This document shows, piece by piece, positions 1 to 8,363 of a stretch of DNA of 64,000 nucleotides. Within the stretch, counting starts at the first letter, position 1; each line of letters begins with the position of its first letter. Both the position numbers and the translations under genes were made by a program. Source of the stretch: an uncultured Mesonia sp. (lineage in GTDB: Bacteria; Bacteroidota; Bacteroidia; Flavobacteriales; Flavobacteriaceae). The DNA lies in NCBI GenBank assembly GCA_958296185.1, contig CATQIB010000006.1, forward strand, positions 62,001-126,000, written 5' to 3'. The notes under the pieces are model-generated. The model did not search any database, was not told where the DNA came from, and worked only from the letters and a program-made list of their open reading frames with translations.

Positions 1-687
1 TTGACCCCCCAATACTGCAGGGTTATGGTCGTATAATCTACCGATATTATTCATGGTGCCCACTAAACTTCCATTAACATAGGCCTCAAGCGTTCCTGTT
101 TGTGAGGTGTTACCAGCAAAACGAAAACTGATTACATAATTGGTGTTGGCTGTAATGCTTGTTTTGGTAGAAACAAACCCCCAAGGTGCATCGGTACCAT
201 CATTGTTTACATTCCATCCGCCAAAATATAATTCACCGTTATCTATATAAATGTTTAAACCGCGTACCGTTCCTCCTTCTTCATAAATCACTTGACGGGC
301 GGTTACATCACTTCCTGTGCGTACAACCAATGAAAAAGTACGACTACTAAAGGGACCATTTTGGTTAAGCGAATTGTTATCGGCTATATCTAAATAATCA
401 TTAGTAGCAAAAGAAAGTGCAGGCAAACCATTGATCTGGTTGATCAAATAGCTAGGACGTCTATTTGCGTTAGATTGAGCTGCTACTTCGGGATCGCCAC
501 CTAAGTTAGACCAACTGGCTACTGGGTCACTATTGTTTAATCCTTCAATTGCATCGGCAGCAAACCAAAATGGGTTGCTTAAGGCATCACCTACCCCACC
601 AGGGCCTTCTTGAGCCTGTGCGGTCAAGCCGATAAACAAAAGCGTATGGGCGAGTATAAATAAATGTTTGGGTAAATATTTCTTCAT
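1..687 (-). CDS. Secreted LamG/concanavalin-like protein, N-terminal part (runs off the window)
   Basis: The frame is open from an ATG at 687 to the left edge, so only the first 229 codons are seen and the C-terminus is missing. The protein begins with a positively charged, hydrophobic signal peptide ending near LTAQAQ. What follows (DALSNPFWFAAD, later ASWSNLGGD, SFATNDYLDIAD and SFRFAGNTSQTGTLEAYVNG) resembles the jelly-roll laminin-G/concanavalin-like domains of surface proteins in Bacteroidota, which often bind sugars or proteins. The start lies 30 bp after the stop of the small PID-CTERM-like gene, so the two are probably co-transcribed. A C-terminal T9SS signal would be expected but lies outside the window. 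Function beyond 'exported, LamG-like' is not known. Confidence 0.75.
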   Translation of the reverse strand, partial: MKKYLPKHLFILAHTLLFIGLTAQAQEGPGGVGDALSNPFWFAADAIEGLNNSDPVASWSNLGGDPEVAAQSNANRRPSYLINQINGLPALSFATNDYLDIADNNSLNQNGPFSSRTFSLVVRTGSDVTARQVIYEEGGTVRGLNIYIDNGELYFGGWNVNNDGTDAPWGFVSTKTSITANTNYVISFRFAGNTSQTGTLEAYVNGSLVGTMNNIGRLYDHNPAVLGGQ

Positions 688-717
688 AATAATCGGTTTA
701 AAAGGTTAGGTGATTAA

Positions 718-915
718 TTACTTGCGTAATTTTTTAAAGCCCAAATAGCCACCGGCTATAAATCCGAGAGCTACTAGACCATCTATGGGAGCTGCAGGTG
801 TTTCGTCGTCTACATTATCAACGAAACCGGGAAACTGAGCTGCTGCCTCAAATGAAGTAAGGGATAAAATGGCAAAGGCCAATATTGCGGTGGTTTTTCT
901 TAAGGTGTTTTTCAT
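718..915 (-). CDS. Small PID-CTERM-like protein, candidate exosortase substrate
   Basis: This 65-residue protein has an N-terminal signal peptide (about residues 1-26, ending EAAAQ), a short acidic linker (DNVDDE), and a C-terminal tripartite tail: the motif P43-I44-D45-G, a hydrophobic stretch (about 47-60) and a basic end KKLRK. This layout matches the PEP-CTERM class of sorting signals handled by exosortases; the PID variant is known from Bacteroidota. There is almost no mature domain between the signals, so the product may be a tiny membrane-anchored or processed peptide. It precedes the LamG-like secreted gene by 30 bp in the same direction. An XrtF-type exosortase lies at 51291-51833; that it processes this protein is inference. 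Confidence 0.8.
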   Translation of the reverse strand: MKNTLRKTTAILAFAILSLTSFEAAAQFPGFVDNVDDETPAAPIDGLVALGFIAGGYLGFKKLRK

Positions 916-1018
916 AGGTCAAATGGTGTTAGGTGTATTTTGTAAACCTAAACGATTAGTATCTCAATAGTAATAAGTTAGAATTAAAATGCTAATGGTT
1001 CTCTAATACTTGTCTTAG

Positions 1019-1026
1019 CAAAATTA
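1019..1026 (-). promoter_or_regulatory. Possible -7 element for the PID-CTERM-like gene
   Basis: Read on the minus strand this is TAATTTTG, a match to the Bacteroidota -7 consensus TAnnTTTG. It would give a leader of about 95 nt. No clear TTG is seen at the -33 position, so the call is weak. Confidence 0.35.
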
Positions 1027-1151
1027 AGGGCAAGTGTTTGTAAATGAAACTTAAACGCCGATAATTCGTTAAATCGGCTTTTTTACTCGTTGAAAGGTTC
1101 TCTGCTTATCGATAAAGGGAATAAAGTGCTTTTAGTCGATTAATAAAAACT

Positions 1152-1189
1152 AAAAAACCGCTTACCACAAAGGGGTAAGCGGTTTTTTT
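1152..1189 (-). terminator. Intrinsic terminator after the T9SS type A gene
   Basis: An 11-bp perfect stem (AACCGCTTACC with GGTAAGCGGTT) around a 7-nt loop is flanked by A6 on the left and T7 on the right. It sits 24 bp past the stop of the minus-strand 1075-codon gene and could work in both directions. Confidence 0.85.
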
Positions 1190-1212
1190 AAAGCCAAATA
1201 AGCTTTTCTACA

Positions 1213-4200
1213 CTAGTTTTTAAGCAGTTTGATTTGCTGTTTACTTTGCTTTTCTATATCTAAAATTTCTATCAAGTATAAACCAGACGTAAGCTTTAAA
1301 TTGCTTAGGCTTACTTTACCAGAATGTTGGTTAAGCTGTTGCTGATAAATACGCTGACCCAGTAAATTATAAATTGCAATATTTACAGGGGTAGTGCTAG
1401 GTTGATCAAAATCTATCTGGAGTATATTTCCGTTTAAAGGATTTGGATAAACACATGGCGTTTGTTTCTCGATAAGATTTGTTCCTAGACGTTTATCGGT
1501 AACCAAAGCAAAACGCAAAGGGTCTGTACTAGCTGCAACCTGATCGTCTACTTGAAAAGCAATAGTATTTTCGCCTTTCTGCAAGATTTGTTGGGTGCCT
1601 AAATAACTGTCCTCTAAATACACGCTCTGATTAAGCTCTCCCACATGGATTTGCAATACATAGTGCTTTGCACGGTAATTCGTAAGCGCTAAACTCAGGT
1701 TTTCTTGAGCTGTTGGTAAGGCTCTACTTTCTATAGCAATATATTGGCCTTGTTCAAAACGTGAAATGCTTTCATCTAGATTAAATAATTTTGGTGCATC
1801 ATAAGCATCGATGGGGTTGTTGAAGTTGGTGCCAAACTTAATTTTCAATCCGTCTAGCGGAGTTTCTCCATTTAAGAAAGCTTGTTGACGGTATAAATTT
1901 ATTTGTATGCTGCTGTGAGAAGCCGCTGGTCGAAATACGGCGGTGGCAGGCTCGTCGACTGCTTTAAAAGACTCTTGAAAATTTAATTCGGGAGCTGTGC
2001 CTTGGTTGGCAGTTACAAAAAAGGCAGCTTGCATTGGTTGTAAAAACAGATTCGCATCTGTATTTTGAATTCCTTGTACATTAGGATCAACTGAAGCTGA
2101 GAAGTCATCGGCATCTAAGGTTACAAATCCGCCACGTCCTCCTAAGGTAGAACTATTTGGGTTGGCATCGGCATTCCCTCCTAAGTTCGGATCGTAAATA
2201 TAGATAAAGCGACCCGCGTTTTTAGTTTTCGGACTGTTCAATACCTTGCGCATATCTACTGTAGCGGGGTATGGATTCCCAAAAAAGTTAAAACTGCCTG
2301 CTGTGCTGTTAAATCCTGTAAGTGTAGTTTCTCCAGTAAACAACTCGCCTCGAGTACGTAATTTAGTATCGTTTGGGATAGCCGTGTTTTTGGTAACATC
2401 TAGTCCTCTACTTCCGCGGATTAAAATACGATAAGCATCACCTGCGTTAAGGCTGGTGTTATTGGTGTTGGCGATAGGACTCCAAGTCTGACTGGTATTG
2501 TTAAATTCAAACATCGAAGGATTTCCGCTTGGGGTGTAGTCAAAACCGTTTGTTTGATCTGTCGTAGTACCGGTAATATGCGTACCATAACCAGGATTAG
2601 GGTTGTTGTTATAGGCAGAAGCGTTTTCTTGCCAGAAATAGTGGATACTATTATTACTAGGTAATACACTGGTGCTTAGTGGTGCACTTATCAGTCTAAA
2701 TGCGCGTCTGCCAGGGAAACATTGTTCAGCGATCAAATTACCGTTTATACTTCCATTAGTGCCAATCGCTGCTACTTGAGCCATTCCTGTGCTTACTCCT
2801 GGACTTGTAAATTCGCAAGCCAGGGTTAGCTTGTCGTTGGTGGTTAAGCTTCCGCTGATGACTTTTAATGTTTGTAAAAGGCGTAGGTCTTGATTAATTG
2901 TTAAACCAGCTGGGTTTTCTAAATGCAAGTTAGCTAATTCGCCATTTTGCAATAAATTGTCGGGTAAAATTTGTGGGTTTTCACCAGAAAAATAAAGAAC
3001 AGAACCCGGTTGGCTGCCTGCTATGCTAGCATTGTTGCCCAAGTTGATTACTTCTTCTATATTAAATAAGAAACCGTTTAAATCTATACCGGCACCATCA
3101 CCTAAAGTGAGGTTTTTCGCACCCGTATTTTTGCTTAAACTAGGGTAGTTGGTTAAACCAGTTGGGATAATAACATTATAATTAGCGTTTGGAATAATCG
3201 CCTGACTCCAATTCCCTGTGTTTTCCCAGTTATTGTTTACGGCACCTGTCCACGTTAAATCGCTACATCCGGTAGCTTCTTCAATAGTAGCCGAGATTGC
3301 TGCATCTAAACTGGTATATTCAAAAATAATCTCGTGATCGCCGCCTACCTCAAAAGCTAGATCGTTAAAAGTCGCAATACCGCTAGCGTTTGTGTTTTGA
3401 GTAAGTGTGCCTAATAAATTACCACTACCAGAGTATATACTGGCTTTAATGGCGTAACCTGCTTGTTGTACGGTTGCACCGTTAAAGTCGGCAATGCGTA
3501 CTTGTATTGAAGAGGGAAGGCTACCGTCGCAATTAGAACTTGTAGGTTGGCTGTCTATTACCAATTGACTGGCCACCCCAATAGCTTGCTCGTTATAAGC
3601 TAAGAAGGCGGGGTCTGTCGTTCCACTAGATTGATACCTTAAGCCAACTACCTGCTGATAATTTGAATTATCTATTCCAAAATCGTTTAATTCAGCTGCC
3701 AAAAAGCGAATCCCGCGTTGGGTATCTACTAAACCATTGTTTGTTTGTGTGCTATTAAAATTATAAAAATCAGCATCCCAATTGGCCACAACGGGAAAAT
3801 TACTCGAATTATTAAGCGATACAACGACTTGGTTTCCAACGATATTTCCATTGACATCAACAAAACTTAGTATGTCATTATTACTGCTCGTAGGAGAAGC
3901 AATGGTGGCGATTAAAACATCGGGTATTCCATCGTTAATTTTGCTTTGAGTGATACCGTTACTACTAAGCGTAAAGTTGGTTATGGTACCCGAAGGTATA
4001 TTAGCGATACCTGTACCCAGATCTAAGCCTCGAATTCCGTCGGTCAAGAAATACGCCGCTTGGGTTCCGTTAGTGATGGCTTCAAAAGGTTGTGTATTAC
4101 TGTTGTTGACACCATTATCGATACCATCATATAACTGACCTAAACCAATATAGCCACCTAAATTAGTAATTGTGGCAATGGGTAAAGCACGGTAATTTTC

Positions 4201-4440
4201 TGCAACAAAAGTAACTGAATTAGAAGTTAGTAAATTATCATTTACTCCTGTAGAATACACTGTACCATTTAAAGTAAAACCTATTAAATTGTGTGAGTTT
4301 ATAGGTTTATTTGTATTAATACTTGTGGAGTTTGAATGCCAATAGCCTTGATAATCGGTGTAAACGCCGGTCACTTGGGCATGAATACTTAGTAAAGTAC
4401 TGCATAAAAAGCCTATTACAAAAAGATAATTTTTTGCCAT
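1213..4440 (-). CDS. T9SS type A sorting domain-containing secreted protein
   Basis: A 1075-residue exported protein. Residues 1-21 form a signal peptide ending SIHAQ. The body is rich in Asn, Thr and Gly and lacks catalytic motifs that I recognise; one part (around TWTGAVNNNWENTGNWS) looks like the beta-strand repeats seen in large Bacteroidota surface proteins. The last 80 or so residues (CVYPNPLNGNILQIDF, then IYNLLGQRIYQQQL and SGLYLIEI) are a classic type A T9SS C-terminal domain, which directs passage through the outer membrane and is cut off by the PorU sortase. The gene is monocistronic, with its own terminator. The role is probably surface-attached or released; the exact function is unknown. 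Confidence 0.9.
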   Translation of the reverse strand: MAKNYLFVIGFLCSTLLSIHAQVTGVYTDYQGYWHSNSTSINTNKPINSHNLIGFTLNGTVYSTGVNDNLLTSNSVTFVAENYRALPIATITNLGGYIGLGQLYDGIDNGVNNSNTQPFEAITNGTQAAYFLTDGIRGLDLGTGIANIPSGTITNFTLSSNGITQSKINDGIPDVLIATIASPTSSNNDILSFVDVNGNIVGNQVVVSLNNSSNFPVVANWDADFYNFNSTQTNNGLVDTQRGIRFLAAELNDFGIDNSNYQQVVGLRYQSSGTTDPAFLAYNEQAIGVASQLVIDSQPTSSNCDGSLPSSIQVRIADFNGATVQQAGYAIKASIYSGSGNLLGTLTQNTNASGIATFNDLAFEVGGDHEIIFEYTSLDAAISATIEEATGCSDLTWTGAVNNNWENTGNWSQAIIPNANYNVIIPTGLTNYPSLSKNTGAKNLTLGDGAGIDLNGFLFNIEEVINLGNNASIAGSQPGSVLYFSGENPQILPDNLLQNGELANLHLENPAGLTINQDLRLLQTLKVISGSLTTNDKLTLACEFTSPGVSTGMAQVAAIGTNGSINGNLIAEQCFPGRRAFRLISAPLSTSVLPSNNSIHYFWQENASAYNNNPNPGYGTHITGTTTDQTNGFDYTPSGNPSMFEFNNTSQTWSPIANTNNTSLNAGDAYRILIRGSRGLDVTKNTAIPNDTKLRTRGELFTGETTLTGFNSTAGSFNFFGNPYPATVDMRKVLNSPKTKNAGRFIYIYDPNLGGNADANPNSSTLGGRGGFVTLDADDFSASVDPNVQGIQNTDANLFLQPMQAAFFVTANQGTAPELNFQESFKAVDEPATAVFRPAASHSSIQINLYRQQAFLNGETPLDGLKIKFGTNFNNPIDAYDAPKLFNLDESISRFEQGQYIAIESRALPTAQENLSLALTNYRAKHYVLQIHVGELNQSVYLEDSYLGTQQILQKGENTIAFQVDDQVAASTDPLRFALVTDKRLGTNLIEKQTPCVYPNPLNGNILQIDFDQPSTTPVNIAIYNLLGQRIYQQQLNQHSGKVSLSNLKLTSGLYLIEILDIEKQSKQQIKLLKN

Positions 4441-4581
4441 ATTAGGTGTTTTTTAGTTTTAGAAAGTTGCGAAATTAAGCCAATACTAACATTCAGGCTA
4501 CACTATTATAAACTATTCGTTGAAAAGGCGCTTTTGGCGATAAGCGGTAGTTTTGTGGATAGTTATAAGGAAATTATTAAC

Positions 4582-4613
4582 AAAAAAAACCTGTAGTTTG
4601 GCTACAGGTTTTT
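4582..4613 (-). terminator. Intrinsic terminator after acyl-CoA dehydrogenase
   Basis: A 9-bp stem (AACCTGTAG with CTACAGGTT) has a 5-nt loop. On the minus strand the stem is followed by eight T. It lies about 20 bp beyond the acyl-CoA dehydrogenase stop. Confidence 0.85.
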
Positions 4614-4633
4614 CTTATATGGTATAGATTTGA

Positions 4634-5776
4634 TTAATCTCTTAACAGTCCTCTTGAGATTACAATTTTCTGGATTTCAGAAGTTCCTTCGTATATCTGG
4701 GTAATTTTAGCGTCACGCATTAAACGCTCAACGTGGTACTCTTTAACATAACCGTTTCCTCCGTGAATTTGTACGGCTTCTACGGTAGTGTCCATAGCTA
4801 CTTTTGAGGCATAAAGCTTAGCCATTGCTCCGCTCATATCATAGTTATTCCCCATATCTTTATCCCAGGCGGCTTGCATAACAAGGTGTCTAGCAGCAGC
4901 AATCTCTGTATACATATCGGCTAATTTAAATGCGATAGCTTGGTGGTTGCAAATTTCGGTTCCAAATGCCTTACGGATTTTAGAGTACTCACGGGCCAAT
5001 TCATAAGCTCCACTAGCAATACCTAAAGCTTGTGCGGCAATACCAATGCGTCCTCCCGATAGGGTTTTCATCGCAAAGGTAAATCCAAAACCATCTGCTC
5101 CAATTCTATTTTCTTTAGGAACCTTTACATCGTTAAAATTTAAGGTATGCGTATCGCTTCCGCGGATTCCTAATTTTTGTTCCTTAGGTCCTACTTCAAA
5201 ACCTTCCCAACCTTTTTCAACGATAAAAGCATTGATTCCTTTGTGCTTTTTCTCGCGATCGGTTTGTGCTATAACCAAGTAATAATCGGCACTGTTCCCA
5301 TTGGTAATCCAGTTCTTGGTACCGTTTAACACATAATGGTCTCCTTTATCTATAGCTGTGGTACGTTGTGAAGTGGCATCGCTACCTGCTTCTGGTTCGC
5401 TTAAACAGAAAGCTCCAATCGACTCGCCAGTGGCTAATTTGGTTAGGTATTTCTGCTTTTGCTCTTCGGTACCATAAGTTTCTAGTCCCCAACAAACCAA
5501 CGAGTTGTTTACCGAAACGATAACCGATGCTGAGGCGTCTATTTTTGAAAGCTCTTCCATAGCTAAAACGTAAGAAACGGTATCCATACCGCCACCTCCG
5601 TACTCTGGAGAAACCATCATACCTAAAAAGCCTAGTTCTCCCATCTTCTTAACTTGTTCGGTTGGGAAAAGTTGTTTTTCATCGCGCTCAATTACGCCAG
5701 GTAATAATTCATTTTTAGCGAAATCCCTTGCGGCATCGCGTATCATCAGGTGCTCTTCTGTAAGCTTAAAATCCAT
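4634..5776 (-). CDS. Acyl-CoA dehydrogenase
   Basis: A 380-residue FAD enzyme that oxidises acyl-CoA to trans-2-enoyl-CoA in fatty-acid or branched-chain amino-acid breakdown. Length and layout fit the family: helical N-domain, a beta domain with FCLSEPEAGSD and WITNG that contact FAD and substrate, and a C-terminal helical domain with QIHGGNGY and the ending QIYEGTSEIQ. The Glu of YEGTSE is the usual catalytic base in short-chain family members. I chose the ATG at 5776 (MDFKLTEEH) because the longer frame would begin upstream of the predicted transcription start. The gene is divergent from anmK and stands alone. Chain-length specificity cannot be read from the sequence. Confidence 0.93.
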   Translation of the reverse strand: MDFKLTEEHLMIRDAARDFAKNELLPGVIERDEKQLFPTEQVKKMGELGFLGMMVSPEYGGGGMDTVSYVLAMEELSKIDASASVIVSVNNSLVCWGLETYGTEEQKQKYLTKLATGESIGAFCLSEPEAGSDATSQRTTAIDKGDHYVLNGTKNWITNGNSADYYLVIAQTDREKKHKGINAFIVEKGWEGFEVGPKEQKLGIRGSDTHTLNFNDVKVPKENRIGADGFGFTFAMKTLSGGRIGIAAQALGIASGAYELAREYSKIRKAFGTEICNHQAIAFKLADMYTEIAAARHLVMQAAWDKDMGNNYDMSGAMAKLYASKVAMDTTVEAVQIHGGNGYVKEYHVERLMRDAKITQIYEGTSEIQKIVISRGLLRD

Positions 5777-5807
5777 AGCAATTTTTTTTATTGTGAAAAA
5801 AACGTTG

Positions 5808-5838
5808 CAAATATACTCGATATAAGTCAATTATTCAA
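5808..5838 (-). promoter_or_regulatory. Bacteroidota-type promoter for acyl-CoA dehydrogenase
   Basis: On the minus strand a TTG (plus 5836-5838) is followed after 20 nt by TATATTTG (plus 5808-5815), matching the -33/-7 consensus TTG and TAnnTTTG. The predicted RNA starts about 25 nt before the ATG at 5776, which supports that start. Confidence 0.65.
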
Positions 5839-5861
5839 TGATTCGTTTTATTTTTACGAAT

Positions 5862-6929
5862 ATGAAAACGAAATCCCCGCTTTACTTAGGATTAATGTCA
5901 GGCACCTCATTAGATGGTGTAGATGTTGTTGCTGTGCGTTTTAATGAGCAAGAAAACGCTTATCAATACGAGTTGTTGCATGCCAAAACCTATGCCTATT
6001 CGCCTGAATGGCAAGCGCGCTTGGCAAATGCTATACAGCTCGATTCTTCAGCCTTAGAGCAGTTGAACCAGCATTATACCCAATATTTAGCCCTAGTAGT
6101 TCGTCGATTTATGCGAGAATATCAAATTCCTGCCCAAGAGATTGCGGCAGTTTGTTCGCATGGACATACGGTATTTCATCAACCCGAAAAAGCTTATACG
6201 CTGCAAATTGGTAATTTACCTCAGCTGGCTCAACTATTAGGTGTTTGTGTGGTTTGTGATTTTAGGGTGCAAGATGTACAACTTGGCGGTCAGGGAGCTC
6301 CTTTGGTTCCTGTTGGTGATGCTTTGCTTTTTGGCGAATATGATGCCTGCATCAATTTAGGGGGATTTGCAAATATTTCCTATGCTCACGAAAAGCGTCG
6401 TATTGCCTACGATATTTGTCCGTTAAATATCTTGTTAAACCGGTACGCAGCTCAATTAGGCTTGGCTTATGATGAAGAAGGTCGTTTGGCAGCTAAAGGA
6501 ACTTTGGATGAAGCTTTATTTGATGCACTACAAAACATAGCTTTTTACCAAAGTTTGCCCCCCAAATCATTGGGGGTCGAATGGGTGAATGCGGTTTGCC
6601 AGCCCATACTATCGAGGTTCGATTTACCGGCTACTAATATGCTGCGTACTCTAACCGAGCATATGGCGCATCAATTGGCAGCAGTGGTTCAACCCCAGCA
6701 GCGTATATTGCTTACAGGTGGTGGTGCGCTTAACCAATTTCTGATTACTCAATTTAGCAATCTAACCAATGCTCAACTTATTTTGCCTAAGGATGAACTT
6801 ATCCATTTTAAAGAAGCAGTAGTATTTGCCTTTTTAGGGAGGTTGCGCTTAAGCGGATTGAATAATGTTTACGCTAGTGTAACCGGCGCCTCCCGCGATC
6901 ATTCTTCTGGAGTGGTGTTTTATCCGTAA
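5862..6929 (+). CDS. anmK: Anhydro-N-acetylmuramic acid kinase
   Basis: This enzyme cleaves and phosphorylates 1,6-anhydro-MurNAc, recycled from peptidoglycan turnover, to MurNAc-6-phosphate using ATP. The N-terminus carries the family signature LMSGTSLDGVD; further on come CSHGHTVFHQP, GGQGAPLVPVGD, INLGGFANIS and the ATP-site LLTGGGALN. The product is 355 residues from the ATG at 5862 (MKTKSPLYLG), the normal family size; an alternative ATG eight codons upstream is less likely. No other muropeptide recycling gene is adjacent. The recognition is firm. Confidence 0.93.
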   Translation: MKTKSPLYLGLMSGTSLDGVDVVAVRFNEQENAYQYELLHAKTYAYSPEWQARLANAIQLDSSALEQLNQHYTQYLALVVRRFMREYQIPAQEIAAVCSHGHTVFHQPEKAYTLQIGNLPQLAQLLGVCVVCDFRVQDVQLGGQGAPLVPVGDALLFGEYDACINLGGFANISYAHEKRRIAYDICPLNILLNRYAAQLGLAYDEEGRLAAKGTLDEALFDALQNIAFYQSLPPKSLGVEWVNAVCQPILSRFDLPATNMLRTLTEHMAHQLAAVVQPQQRILLTGGGALNQFLITQFSNLTNAQLILPKDELIHFKEAVVFAFLGRLRLSGLNNVYASVTGASRDHSSGVVFYP

Positions 6930-7085
6930 AGGTAAATAAGACGACTTTGTAAAAAAATATGCCTTAATGCTGTTTTAAGGGCGTCTGTAAGAATGAAATA
7001 CCGGCCTGCTTTTAATTGTTTTTTTATGCTAAAAAAAAACTTATAAAATTAAAAGCTTATTATTTATTTAACATTTACGTTTACT

Positions 7086-7093
7086 TATATTTG
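7086..7093 (+). promoter_or_regulatory. -7 element upstream of the amino acid dehydrogenase
   Basis: TATATTTG matches TAnnTTTG exactly and lies 31 nt before the ATG at 7125. The region upstream is A/T-rich with no convincing TTG at -33. Confidence 0.5.
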
Positions 7094-7124
7094 TGCGAAA
7101 TTTTTATAGAACCTACTTAGAATT

Positions 7125-8354
7125 ATGATGAAAAAACTACTACAAGAATACGAAAATAAGCAACCAGAGATTGTTTTTCATTGGAAAGACCGAGAGACGG
7201 AGGCAGAAGGATGGACGGTTATAAACTCGCTACGTGGCGGTGCTGCGGGTGGGGGTACGCGTATGCGTAAAGGATTAGATAAAAATGAAGTACTTTCGTT
7301 GGCAAAGACCATGGAGATAAAATTTTCGGTATGTGGTCCACCAATTGGGGGAGCAAAATCGGGTATAAATTTTGATCCAGCCGATCCGCGTAAGCAGGGA
7401 GTTTTAAAAAGATGGTTCCAGGCGGTGAGTCCGTTACTCAAAAATTATTACGGTACGGGCGGCGATATGAATGTAGATCAGCGTACAGAGGTCATTCCCA
7501 TTACACAGGCTTATGGTGTCACGCATCCGCAAGAAGGAGTTTTTCAAGGGCATTTCAACACCGATGAGCACGAAAAAAACATCCGCATCAACCAACTCAA
7601 ACAAGGGGTTTCTAAGCAAGTAGATACCTCTATTTTTTTGCCTAATGCCGAACAAAGCTATACGGTAGGCGATTTAATTACAGGATACGGTGTTGCCGAA
7701 GCCGTTAAGCATTATTACGGAATTTATGGAGGTGCATTGGCTGGCAAAAAAGCCATTGTACAAGGATTTGGAAATGTAGGCGGTGCTGCTGCTTTTTACT
7801 TGGCGGCTATGGGTGTAAAAATTGTTGGAATTATAGATAGAACTGGAGGTATTATCGAGCCAGAGGGTATCTCTTTTGAGCGTTTAAAAGAATTGTATGC
7901 GACGCGAGAAGGCAATGCGCTTAAGGCGGAAGATATGCTTAGCTTTGAAGCGGTAAATGAACAAATATGGAATGTAGGAGCACAAATTTTTGCTCCCTGC
8001 GCAGCTTCACGATTGGTTACCCAAAAGCAAGTAGAGCAGATGATTGCTGGTGGTCTAGAAGTAATTACAAGCGGTGCTAATGTTCCGTTTGCCGATGAAG
8101 CGATTTTCTTTGGACCCATTATGGAATATACCGATAAGCACGTAAGCATAATCCCAGATTTTATATCTAATTGCGGTATGGCTCGTGTGTTTGCTTATTT
8201 AATGCAGCCCGAGGCCAAAATCGAAGATGAGGCTATCTTTAATGATGTTTCACATACTATTGAACAGGCCTTACAAGACGTATATTCTAAAAACAATAAT
8301 CCTATTCATCTATCGCAAACGGCTTTTGAGATTGCCTTAGAAAAATTAATCTAA
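7125..8354 (+). CDS. Glu/Leu/Phe/Val family amino acid dehydrogenase
   Basis: A 409-residue NAD(P)-dependent enzyme that catalyses reversible oxidative deamination of an amino acid to its 2-oxo acid and ammonia. The N-domain has the substrate loop RGGAAGGGTRMRKG and the catalytic-lysine motif GGAKSGINFDP; GTGGDMNVD follows. The C-domain has a Rossmann glycine motif in VQGFGNVGGAAAFYLA. It is shorter and more divergent than standard glutamate dehydrogenase, so the substrate (Glu, Leu/Val or other) is left open. A 9-bp gap leads into nhaD on the same strand, so the two may share a transcript. Two ATGs occur in tandem at 7125 and 7128; the first is used here. Confidence 0.88.
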   Translation: MMKKLLQEYENKQPEIVFHWKDRETEAEGWTVINSLRGGAAGGGTRMRKGLDKNEVLSLAKTMEIKFSVCGPPIGGAKSGINFDPADPRKQGVLKRWFQAVSPLLKNYYGTGGDMNVDQRTEVIPITQAYGVTHPQEGVFQGHFNTDEHEKNIRINQLKQGVSKQVDTSIFLPNAEQSYTVGDLITGYGVAEAVKHYYGIYGGALAGKKAIVQGFGNVGGAAAFYLAAMGVKIVGIIDRTGGIIEPEGISFERLKELYATREGNALKAEDMLSFEAVNEQIWNVGAQIFAPCAASRLVTQKQVEQMIAGGLEVITSGANVPFADEAIFFGPIMEYTDKHVSIIPDFISNCGMARVFAYLMQPEAKIEDEAIFNDVSHTIEQALQDVYSKNNNPIHLSQTAFEIALEKLI

Positions 8355-8363
8355 CTTTTAAAA

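Noticed and set aside
6962-6980. CCTTAA/TTAAGG hairpin after anmK as a terminator
   Set aside because: Only six A/T-rich pairs and no T run follow.
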